Part shown: positions 6,438 through 12,969 of the stretch, piece after piece | How positions within the stretch are numbered: position 1 is the first letter of the stretch | Layout of the letters: each line of letters starts with the position of its first letter | Source: Hydrogenovibrio sp. UBA650 | Lineage (GTDB): Bacteria > Pseudomonadota > Gammaproteobacteria > Thiomicrospirales > Thiomicrospiraceae | Direction of reading: 5' to 3' | DNA length: 13,267 nucleotides | NCBI GenBank assembly: GCA_002299245.1 | Contig: DBOI01000117.1 | Location: 1 to 13,267 of the forward strand | Position numbers and translations under genes: made by a program | Notes under the pieces: generated by a model | What the model saw: only the letters and a program-made list of their open reading frames with translations | Told to the model about the DNA's origin: nothing | The model's database searches: none

Positions 6438-8509
6438 TGAGTATTCAAACTGAAACTTTTTTAGTCGAAATCGGTACTGAAGAACTGCCTCCAAAATCAC
6501 TTAAAAAACTATCTGAAGCCTTTGCCGATGGAATTTCAACAGGCCTGCAAGAAATGGAGCTCAGTCATGGCGATGTCACCATTTATGCGGCTCCGCGTCG
6601 CCTTGCTGTGATGGTGGATGACTTGCAAACTACACAGGCTGATAAAACTGTAGAACGTAAAGGGCCTGCCAAAAAGGCGGCATTTGATGCTGATGGAAAT
6701 CCTACTAAAGCCTTGCAAGGTTTTGCTCGCGGTTGTGGTGTGACTGTCGATGAGCTGATTGAACTGGAAACAGACAAAGGTATCTGGATGGGTTACAACC
6801 TTGAGCAAAAAGGTCAGGCAACTGCTGAGCTAATACCTGCGATTGTCAGCCAATCACTTGCCAAGTTGCCGATTCCAAAGCGCATGCGCTGGGGAGCATC
6901 TGATGTTGAGTTTGTCCGTCCGGTTCATTGGACATTGATGTTGTTGGGCAATGAGGTTGTTCCAGCGACGATTCTTGGTCATGAAACCTCGAATACGACT
7001 CAAGGCCATCGCTTCCATGCGGCTCAGAGTATTACCATTAATCAACCATCTGATTACGCTGCTAAATTGGAAACAGATGGTTATGTCATTGCTGACTTCG
7101 CTACTCGTGCCGAGCGCATCAGGCAGCAGGTAGAAGCGGTCGCTAAACAGGCTGGTGGTCAGGCTGTAATTGATGAAGACTTGTTAGAAGAGGTGACTGC
7201 GCTTAATGAATGGCCAGTTGCTGTCGTCGGTGAGTTTGATACCGAGTTTTTGGCAGTGCCTTCAGAGGCTCTAATTTCAGCTATGGCTGGGCATCAGAAG
7301 TATTTCCACATGTTGGATGACAATGGTAAATTAATGCCAAATTTCATCACCATTAGTAATATTGAAAGCTCTAATCCAGCTTCGGTTAAATTCGGTAACG
7401 AGCGTGTGATTCGACCACGCCTTGCAGATGCTAAGTTCTTCTGGGATCAGGATCGCAAACAGCCGTTAGATGACTTCCTGCCACGTTTGAAAACGGTCGT
7501 GTTCCAACAGCAGTTAGGTACCTTATTTGACAAGGTAGAACGTTTGGAAACCCTGACAGTAAAAATTGGCAGGCCTCTCGGTGTTGAAGCCAGTATTTGT
7601 GAGCGTGCAGCACGTCTGTCTAAGTGTGACTTGATGTCAGATATGGTTGGCGAGTTCCCTAATCTTCAAGGTGTGATGGGGCGCTATTATGCCTACGAGC
7701 AGAATGAAACTACTGATGTTGCTGATGCACTTGATGCTCAGTATCAACCGCGTTTCGCAGGTGATGAACTGCCAGCTTCGGCTGTCGCCCAGTCATTAGC
7801 GATTGCTGACAAGCTTGACACCATTACTGGTATCTATGGCATTGGTCAGGTGCCAACAGGTGATAAAGACCCGTTTGCTCTGCGTCGTGCAGCACTTGGT
7901 TTGTTGCGAATTATGATTGAGAAAGAGCTCGATCTTGATCTACACCTGTTGATTCAGTATAGCTTGGAGCTTCATTCTGAAGTTAAAGTAGAAGACAAGT
8001 TGGTTGACGATATCTACGATTTCATTATCAGTCGCCTACGTGCTTACTATGCAGATCAGGGGATTACAGCGGAGCAGTTTGAATCAGTAGTCGTTTGTCG
8101 ACCTGCTCACCCTGTGGATTTTGCGAAACGTATTGAAGCAGTCAAGCAGTTTAGTCAAATGGATGCTGCAGAGAGTTTGAGTGCGGCAAATAAGCGTATC
8201 AGCAATATCCTCAAAAAAGTCGATGCTGAGATTTCTGAAACCGTTAACCCTTCGGTATTTACAGAAGCCGCTGAGCAAGCTCTTTGGGATAAGTTGGATG
8301 CATTGCGTGAAACGGTAAGTGACCAGATTGCAGGGCGCGACTATGTGGCTGCGATCTCTGAGTTATCGACAATTAAAGACAGTGTTGACCACTTCTTTGA
8401 TGAAGTGATGGTTATGGCTGATGATGAAGCGGTTAAACAGAACCGACTGTCTCTATTAAATCAGATCTATCAGCTATTCTTACAAGTGGCAGATATTTCT
8501 AAACTGTAA
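6437..8509 (+). CDS. glyS: Glycyl-tRNA synthetase beta subunit
   Basis: Partner of GlyQ that binds tRNA-Gly and supplies the anticodon-recognition part of the tetramer. It starts with the family signature FLVEIGTEELPPKSL. It carries the HQKYFHMLDDNGKLMPNFI segment (about 287-305) and the TGDKDPFALRRAALGLLRI segment (about 475-493). It ends in a DALR-type anticodon-binding domain (roughly 580-690). Length 690 aa against 689 in E. coli. An unusually complete Shine-Dalgarno, AAGGAGG (6424-6430), stands 6-7 bases before the ATG, inside the end of glyQ. It is followed 23 bases after its stop by a strong terminator that closes the operon. Nothing is missing or fused. Confidence 0.97.
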   Translation: MSIQTETFLVEIGTEELPPKSLKKLSEAFADGISTGLQEMELSHGDVTIYAAPRRLAVMVDDLQTTQADKTVERKGPAKKAAFDADGNPTKALQGFARGCGVTVDELIELETDKGIWMGYNLEQKGQATAELIPAIVSQSLAKLPIPKRMRWGASDVEFVRPVHWTLMLLGNEVVPATILGHETSNTTQGHRFHAAQSITINQPSDYAAKLETDGYVIADFATRAERIRQQVEAVAKQAGGQAVIDEDLLEEVTALNEWPVAVVGEFDTEFLAVPSEALISAMAGHQKYFHMLDDNGKLMPNFITISNIESSNPASVKFGNERVIRPRLADAKFFWDQDRKQPLDDFLPRLKTVVFQQQLGTLFDKVERLETLTVKIGRPLGVEASICERAARLSKCDLMSDMVGEFPNLQGVMGRYYAYEQNETTDVADALDAQYQPRFAGDELPASAVAQSLAIADKLDTITGIYGIGQVPTGDKDPFALRRAALGLLRIMIEKELDLDLHLLIQYSLELHSEVKVEDKLVDDIYDFIISRLRAYYADQGITAEQFESVVVCRPAHPVDFAKRIEAVKQFSQMDAAESLSAANKRISNILKKVDAEISETVNPSVFTEAAEQALWDKLDALRETVSDQIAGRDYVAAISELSTIKDSVDHFFDEVMVMADDEAVKQNRLSLLNQIYQLFLQVADISKL
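6539..6546 (+). repeat. ACAGGCCT word, copy 5 (inside glyS)
   Basis: Plus-strand copy after GAATTTCA, followed by GC, near codon 35 of glyS. Confidence 0.45.
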
Positions 8510-8532
8510 TGATGGCTTAGGTTCTAAATTAT

Positions 8533-8571
8533 AAAACTCCCGCCTGGGTTAGCCCTGGGCGGGAGTTTTTT
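8533..8571 (+). terminator. Rho-independent terminator after glyS
   Basis: A 12-bp outer stem (8533-8544 with 8558-8569; core CTCCCGCC/GGCGGGAG) is followed by six T (8566-8571). The A run before the stem mirrors the T run, so it could also stop transcription from the other strand. The ATG of the next gene is only 20 bases past the T-run. Confidence 0.93.
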
Positions 8572-8591
8572 GTATTAAGGGCAGTATAAAA

Positions 8592-9125
8592 ATGCAAAAG
8601 ATAATAGTTTTAGACCGCGATGGGGTGATTAATGAAGACTCTGATGCTTTTATTAAATCGCCAGAAGAGTGGCAGCCGATTTCCGGTAGTATTGAAGCCA
8701 TCAAAAAACTCAAGCAGGCCGGCTGGATTGTGGCAGTTGCTACTAATCAATCTGGTATCAAACGCGGTTATTACAGTCGACAGACCTTGAGTGCGATGCA
8801 TCAGAAATTGACAGGCCTGCTTCAAGCAGAAAGGGTTGATTGGATTAGCTATGCTCCTTATTTAGGTGAAGATAATTCACCGGCAAGAAAACCGGGCACT
8901 GGAATGTTACAAGCGATAGAACAGTGTTTTGGATGTAATTTGGCAGGCCACCCTTTTGTTGGTGATACGCTAGCCGATATACAGGTGGCAAGGGCAAAAC
9001 AGATGAGTCCTTATCTAGTCCGTTCTGGTAAGGGAGAACGGACACTGGCAACAAAACACCAAAGCCTGGAAGGGGTGCCAGTTTATGAAAATTTACAGGC
9101 CGTTGTTGAGGAGTTGATTGGATGA
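8592..9125 (+). CDS. gmhB: GmhB-like D,D-heptose 1,7-bisphosphate phosphatase lacking the zinc loop
   Basis: HAD-superfamily phosphatase of the GmhB/HisB-N group. GmhB removes the C7 phosphate of D-glycero-D-manno-heptose 1,7-bisphosphate on the way to ADP-heptose for the LPS core. Catalytic motifs are intact: D8 and D10 in VLDRDGVIN, T51/N52 in ATNQSG, R99/K100 in ARKPGTGML, and D125/D129 in FVGDTLAD. Length 177 aa (E. coli 191). Oddity: the CPH...CxC structural zinc site of classical GmhB, expected around residues 88-98, reads APYLGEDNSPA and has none of the ligands. Adjacent gmhB and plsC are also known from Pseudomonas, which supports the assignment. It starts 20 bases after a terminator with no obvious promoter between, and its stop overlaps plsC as ATGA. 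Substrate specificity (alpha or beta anomer, or another sugar phosphate) is not settled. Confidence 0.82.
   Translation: MQKIIVLDRDGVINEDSDAFIKSPEEWQPISGSIEAIKKLKQAGWIVAVATNQSGIKRGYYSRQTLSAMHQKLTGLLQAERVDWISYAPYLGEDNSPARKPGTGMLQAIEQCFGCNLAGHPFVGDTLADIQVARAKQMSPYLVRSGKGERTLATKHQSLEGVPVYENLQAVVEELIG
8811..8818 (+). repeat. ACAGGCCT word, copy 6 (inside gmhB)
   Basis: Plus-strand copy after GAAATTG, followed by GC as in copy 5. Confidence 0.45.
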
Positions 9126-9874
9126 AATTAATACTGATAATTAGATCAACTGTTTTTGCGATTGGCCAACTGGTCTCGCTGATTATCCTCTCTGTACTCG
9201 GTCAAGTTACTCGACCATTTTCGGTTGCCAAACGCTATGCCTTTATGAAGCTCTGGGCAAAGTTCTGTATTTGGTGGTTGAGGGTTACTTGTGGATTGAA
9301 GTTTAAAGTACATGGTGCTGACAGTATAAACACTCATGAAGCTGGCTTAATCCTTGCTAGACATGAATCGGCATGGGAAACGCTGGCTTTTCAGGAGATA
9401 TTCCCTAGACAAGCCTATGTTTTAAAACGTGAGTTGTTAAAAATCCCATTTTTTGGCTGGGGTATGGCTTTATTGAACCCGGTTGCGATTGATCGTTCTG
9501 CTGGTAGAAAAGCGCTTAATCAGTTGATCAAAGAAGGATCACAACGCCTGGCAGATGGTGACTGGGTTGTTATTTTTTCAGAAGGTACTCGCATGCCTCC
9601 GAACCAACTGGGTAAGATCAATGTTGGTGGAGCCATGCTGGCAACTAAGGCCAAGTCTCCAGTCTACTTAGTGGCACATAATGCCGGCCATTATTGGCCC
9701 AAAAACAGTTTTATAAAAAAACCGGGTTGCATTGATGTTTATATCAGTGAACCAATAGATGCAACAGAGATGTCCGTTGCCGAAATCAATAAAAGAGTCG
9801 AGGAATGGTTGAGTCGATACTCTATTTCTGAGCAATCTCGGAAAAATAAAGAGGAGACCCAATCACCAGAGTAA
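9122..9874 (+). CDS. plsC: 1-acyl-sn-glycerol-3-phosphate acyltransferase (PlsC family)
   Basis: Inner-membrane acyltransferase that converts lysophosphatidic acid to phosphatidic acid, the precursor of membrane phospholipids. Residues 1-28 form a hydrophobic membrane segment. Acyltransferase block I is ARHESAWET with catalytic H81 and E86, an HX4E form in place of the commoner HX4D. Block III is FSEGTR (152-157), with the downstream INVGGAMLA and VYLVAHNAG segments. The C-terminal tail is charged (SRKNKEETQ). Length 250 aa fits the family. Its ATG overlaps the gmhB stop, and its TAA is followed with no gap by the ATG of the MotA-like gene, so the envelope enzymes and the motor proteins very likely share one transcript. 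A specialised acyltransferase for another lysolipid cannot be excluded. Confidence 0.88.
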   Translation: MKLILIIRSTVFAIGQLVSLIILSVLGQVTRPFSVAKRYAFMKLWAKFCIWWLRVTCGLKFKVHGADSINTHEAGLILARHESAWETLAFQEIFPRQAYVLKRELLKIPFFGWGMALLNPVAIDRSAGRKALNQLIKEGSQRLADGDWVVIFSEGTRMPPNQLGKINVGGAMLATKAKSPVYLVAHNAGHYWPKNSFIKKPGCIDVYISEPIDATEMSVAEINKRVEEWLSRYSISEQSRKNKEETQSPE

Positions 9875-10699
9875 ATGAGTAAACTTGCAACTATTTTAGG
9901 TATCATTATTGGCTCAATTATTCTGATATTGAGTATGACTGATCACCAGAATGGTGAGTTCATTTACACTTTTATTAATTGGCAGGGGTTACTACTTGTT
10001 CTAGGCGGAACCTTTGCTGCAATTCTGATTAATTACCCTCTATCCAGAGTCAGCTGCGCTTTTCACGGTTTTATCAAAGTACTCAGTTCTGAACCTCACG
10101 GTTATGAAGATGTCATAGAAGAGATGGTGCGCTTAAGCCATATTTCTAAACAGAAAGGCTTATTGGGCGTTGAGAAGGAAATTGATGAAACTGATGATCG
10201 GTTTTTACAGTTTGCTTTAACCGAAATGTTGGTCTATCACGATGCCGATACTCTGCGAAACAGTTTGCATAATCGACTTCTAAAAATGCGACTGCGTCAT
10301 CTCTCATGTCAAGAAGTCTATGCAAACATGGCTGCCTATGCACCGGCATTCGGTATGGTTGGGACAGTGATGGGCTTGATTATTATGATGACAACTCAGA
10401 TTGTAGAACCTTCATCACCTTATGGAAGTTCAGAAGGCCAGGACATGCTTAGTAGTCTATTACATGGTATGGGTTTAGCTCTGGTTACAACCTTTTACGG
10501 TGTTCTATTTGCCAATTTGATATTTATGCCGGTAGCTGGAAAACTTAAAGTTCTGATGGATGCCGAGGTGTTGCGCAACGAGATGATTATTGAAGGTGCG
10601 ATTGCTTTAAAAAACACTGAAGCAACCCTGTTGGTTAAGGAAAAACTGCTAGCGTTTGTCAGTGAAAAAGCCCAAAAAAATCTAGAGTTACTCCGCTAG
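9875..10699 (+). CDS. MotA/PomA-family stator channel protein
   Basis: Inner-membrane ion-channel subunit of the MotA/TolQ/ExbB superfamily, on the MotA/PomA side by layout. Four membrane segments are visible at about 4-21, 34-54, 150-172 and 195-219, with a cytoplasmic domain of about 95 residues between the second and third. TM3 starts with APAFGMVGTVMGL (P157), the conserved proline that couples ion flow to movement. A second proline, P219, ends TM4. The cytoplasmic part keeps the KQKGLLGVEKEID...DDRF pattern of flagellar stators, including charged residues where FliG contact is known in MotA. TM3 Thr164 and TM4 Thr205/206 resemble the Na+-type PomA. At 274 aa it lacks the long tail of ZorA-type defence proteins. 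No flagellar genes are close; two MotB-like partners follow. It starts on the base after the plsC stop. Confidence 0.88.
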   Translation: MSKLATILGIIIGSIILILSMTDHQNGEFIYTFINWQGLLLVLGGTFAAILINYPLSRVSCAFHGFIKVLSSEPHGYEDVIEEMVRLSHISKQKGLLGVEKEIDETDDRFLQFALTEMLVYHDADTLRNSLHNRLLKMRLRHLSCQEVYANMAAYAPAFGMVGTVMGLIIMMTTQIVEPSSPYGSSEGQDMLSSLLHGMGLALVTTFYGVLFANLIFMPVAGKLKVLMDAEVLRNEMIIEGAIALKNTEATLLVKEKLLAFVSEKAQKNLELLR

Positions 10700-10714
10700 G
10701 TCGAGGCTGGTTGA

Positions 10715-11485
10715 ATGTTAATCGATTCGGCTTTCAAAGATAGAAGGGATTCACAGGCTCCAAGGATTTCCACAGAAGAGTCCAGCAGCTTTGTTGCTCG
10801 GAATGGTTGGTTACTGAGTTATATTGCACTATTTTCATCTCTATTAGCTTTTTTTATTCTTACCATCAGCATGATAGAAATAGAGACCTCGGTGGCAAAA
10901 CGTAGTCATCAACAACTTATTACGCAGTTAAACTATAAACTTCAAAGCCTGCGTGATCAGGCAGGCATTCCTTGGTTAAATATTGATGAGAGCTCTACTA
11001 AGGGAGTTCGACTAACCTTGCCTAAAGACCTTGTAAAGGGTGAGGCGCTTTTTGAGTCAGCGCGTGCTCAGATTAACCCAAGATACCTTCCTTATCTACG
11101 AAGTGTACTAGAGGTTCTTGAACAACTGGATGTGCCATCATTAAAACAAACTCATCAATCATTGGTAAATAGAATAGAAATACCTGGTTACCAATTGAAG
11201 TTTCTACTCAAGATAGAAGGTCATACTGACTCTAACCCAATGGCTGAAGCAGCCCGCTTTAAAAACAATGTTGAGTTAAGCGCTTTCCGTGCTTATGCGA
11301 TGATGGAGTGGTTGCGTCTTCGTCTGGGCTGGGACCGAGATTATTTTGCGATTGCTGGTTATGGCAGTTTTCACCCGATTACCGATGACCCGAAAGACTC
11401 AGAAAACCGCCGGATTGAAATTTATCTGGTTCCTCAACTGGTGAAGCTACCAATAACAGATGAGCTAAGTGAGGTGGGGACATGA
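10715..11485 (+). CDS. MotB/OmpA-domain stator subunit without the membrane Asp (B1)
   Basis: Predicted inner-membrane protein. Residues 1-31 are a polar cytoplasmic N-terminus, one membrane helix spans about 32-55, then a linker, then a C-terminal OmpA-like peptidoglycan-binding domain (about 105-240). That domain has IEGHTD (D172), the NNVELSAFRA helix, AGYGSFHP and ENRRIEIYLV (R232/R233), so wall binding looks intact. Oddity: in the MotB helix pattern W-x5-D-x7-FF, the Asp position is Ala38 (W32...A38...F46 F47), and no other acidic residue lies inside the helix. It therefore should not bind the coupling ion itself. The next gene encodes a paralogue that has the Asp. A GAGG site stands 8 bases before the ATG; the stop overlaps the next start (ATGA). 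It probably pairs with B2 inside the MotA ring (inference); a purely structural OmpA-like anchor is the alternative. Confidence 0.82.
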   Translation: MLIDSAFKDRRDSQAPRISTEESSSFVARNGWLLSYIALFSSLLAFFILTISMIEIETSVAKRSHQQLITQLNYKLQSLRDQAGIPWLNIDESSTKGVRLTLPKDLVKGEALFESARAQINPRYLPYLRSVLEVLEQLDVPSLKQTHQSLVNRIEIPGYQLKFLLKIEGHTDSNPMAEAARFKNNVELSAFRAYAMMEWLRLRLGWDRDYFAIAGYGSFHPITDDPKDSENRRIEIYLVPQLVKLPITDELSEVGT

Positions 11486-12159
11486 ATAGTCCTGTATTTC
11501 AGAGAGCGAGAAATTCATGGCAACTCGCATTTGGCGATGTTGTTACCCTGTTGTTAACTTTTTTCATTGTTGTCATTGTCATGAATAAAAGCGATATGAG
11601 TAAACTTGAGGTTTGGGTTGATGAGCGTTTGAATCAAAGTTATCAAGTATTAGAGCAACATACTCAAGAGCGGGGCATTAAGCTTGTAACGGTGACACGT
11701 GAACCCAGGGGAATCATGTTATCAATTGCTAGCGATATGGCCTTTGAAAAAGGCTCATTTCAACCTAGTCAATTGTTAATTGATGAGTTGCGAGAAATCT
11801 CAACTTTATTACCAAAGACCCCGTTACTAAATATTGAATCGCTGGCTGACAAAGAGATCATTCGCAGAGCCGCTAGTGACGGTCATCAATGGTTGGCGGA
11901 AGTATCTGTGCAAGGCCATAGTGATAATGATTGGGTCAATCCTGAATCAACATTAAGGAATAACTTTTTTCTTAGCACTCTAAGGGCAGAAGCGGTTATG
12001 CGGGTGTTGCAAGCTGAAAGCGGTATTAACCCAGAGTTATTCTCTATTTCCGGTTATGGTGAGTGGCAACCGGTTGCATCTAATAAAACCGAATCGGGCA
12101 AGAGATTAAACCGTCGAGTTGAAGTTCTATTAACAGCGAGTTTTCAGAAAATCATTTAA
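11482..12159 (+). CDS. MotB/OmpA-domain stator subunit with the membrane Asp (B2)
   Basis: Predicted ion-coupling B subunit. The cytoplasmic N-terminus is short (about 12 residues). One membrane helix (13-34) carries the MotB signature WQLAFGD...LLLTFF with D19 as the ion-binding residue. After a plug/linker region comes an OmpA-like domain (about 75-218) with QGHSD (D148), RNNFFLSTLRA, SGYGEWQP and LNRRVEVLL. B1 and B2 have almost equal spacing from the LR helix to the GH(T/S)D motif (40 and 41 residues), and matching NN..LS..RA helices, so they look like products of an old duplication. At 225 aa it is shorter than typical flagellar MotB (about 300 aa). It overlaps B1 by ATGA, with a GAGGTGGGG ribosome binding site. 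It is the last gene of the run and ends three bases from the convergent ung stop. Confidence 0.87.
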   Translation: MNSPVFQRARNSWQLAFGDVVTLLLTFFIVVIVMNKSDMSKLEVWVDERLNQSYQVLEQHTQERGIKLVTVTREPRGIMLSIASDMAFEKGSFQPSQLLIDELREISTLLPKTPLLNIESLADKEIIRRAASDGHQWLAEVSVQGHSDNDWVNPESTLRNNFFLSTLRAEAVMRVLQAESGINPELFSISGYGEWQPVASNKTESGKRLNRRVEVLLTASFQKII

Positions 12160-12162
12160 TTG

Positions 12163-12852
12163 TTATAGCTGCCAGTTAATTGGTTTTTTGCCATTTTGCT
12201 CTAAATATAGATTTGCTCTTGAAAAGGGTTTACTGCCAAAAAAGCCACGGTATGCAGATAGCGGTGAAGGGTGTGGGCTTTTGAGAACAAAGTGGCGGTT
12301 GGCATCAATTCGCTGGCCTTTTTTCTGCGCATAGGCACCCCATAAAATAAAAACTGTATTGTTGGTTTTCTCATTTATTAATTCGATCACAGAATCGGTA
12401 AATTGTTCCCAACCAATACCCTGGTGAGCATTAGCCTTGCCGGCTTCTACCGTTAGCACTGCGTTCAACAATAAAACGCCCTGTTGTGTCCAAGGTTGCA
12501 AGTAACCTGTGTGTTGGTTGTTTACCCCCAGGTCATCCCACAGTTCTTGGTTGATATTTAATAATGATTTTGGCAGGGGTTGTACCCCTTGCTGAACTGA
12601 AAAACATAGTCCGTGAGCATGTCCTGGCGTTGGGTAGGGGTCCTGGCCAATAATCACGACTTTAACCTTGTCTAATGGCGTTGTATTCAAGGCGTTGAAC
12701 CATTCACCTCCTTTAGGAAGTATCTGTTTGCCTGCAGCCTTTTCTGCCATTAAAAACTGTTTCAGCTGCTGCATATAGGGCTTAGTAAATTCGGTTTGCA
12801 GGTGTTCTAACCAACTTTGGTCAAGTTTTATTTCGGAATTGGGATTAATCAT
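12163..12852 (-). CDS. ung: Uracil-DNA glycosylase
   Basis: Family 1 uracil-DNA glycosylase, which removes uracil from DNA to begin base-excision repair. All signature blocks are present: the water-activating loop GQDPYPTPGHAHG with D71, LLLNAVLTVEAGKANAH (uracil pocket and loop), WGAYAQKKG, and the minor-groove intercalation loop HPSPLSAYRGFFG with H194. Its 229 aa equal the E. coli length. The ATG at 12852-12850 is preceded by only a weak ribosome binding site. It is divergent from parE and convergent with the stator run. The three bases between the two stops leave little space for separate terminators. Confidence 0.97.
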   Translation of the reverse strand: MINPNSEIKLDQSWLEHLQTEFTKPYMQQLKQFLMAEKAAGKQILPKGGEWFNALNTTPLDKVKVVIIGQDPYPTPGHAHGLCFSVQQGVQPLPKSLLNINQELWDDLGVNNQHTGYLQPWTQQGVLLLNAVLTVEAGKANAHQGIGWEQFTDSVIELINEKTNNTVFILWGAYAQKKGQRIDANRHFVLKSPHPSPLSAYRGFFGSKPFSRANLYLEQNGKKPINWQL

Positions 12853-12947
12853 AAGTGTTTTTTTACGCTTGCTAAAGGTGGCTTAGTTATTCAGAGTCCA
12901 CTAAATAATGTGGTAGTATTATCGACAGTTGTATTTTACCCAATCTA

Positions 12948-12955
12948 ACAGGCCT
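12948..12955 (+). repeat. ACAGGCCT word, copy 7 (intergenic)
   Basis: Plus-strand copy in the ung-parE gap, 15 bases before the parE ATG. It follows CAATCTA. Together with copy 1 it shares the 11 bases TAACAGGCCTC. Confidence 0.5.
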
Positions 12956-12969
12956 CTGGAACGATCTCT

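Noticed and set aside
9359..9382. HX4E in place of HX4D in the acyltransferase catalytic motif
   Set aside because: Glu at this position is common among proteobacterial PlsC-type proteins, and the other blocks are intact, so it is not evidence of loss of function.
9875..12159. Zorya-type anti-phage system (ZorA/ZorB)
   Set aside because: The MotA-like protein is only 274 aa and lacks the long cytoplasmic tail of ZorA, and no helicase or nuclease effector gene follows.
9875..12159. ExbBD or TolQR energy-transfer module
   Set aside because: The channel protein has four membrane helices in MotA layout, and both partners carry full OmpA peptidoglycan-binding domains, unlike ExbD/TolR. No tonB, tolA or tolB is near.
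12170..12189. Small hairpin plus six T after the second MotB-like gene
   Set aside because: The stem is only about 5 bp with a G-U pair and lies inside the ung coding end, too weak to call as a terminator.
12853..12969. Promoters in the ung-parE gap
   Set aside because: TATTAT at 12917-12922 and GATAAT-like words on the minus strand exist, but none has an acceptable -35 or a TGn extension, so no site is called.
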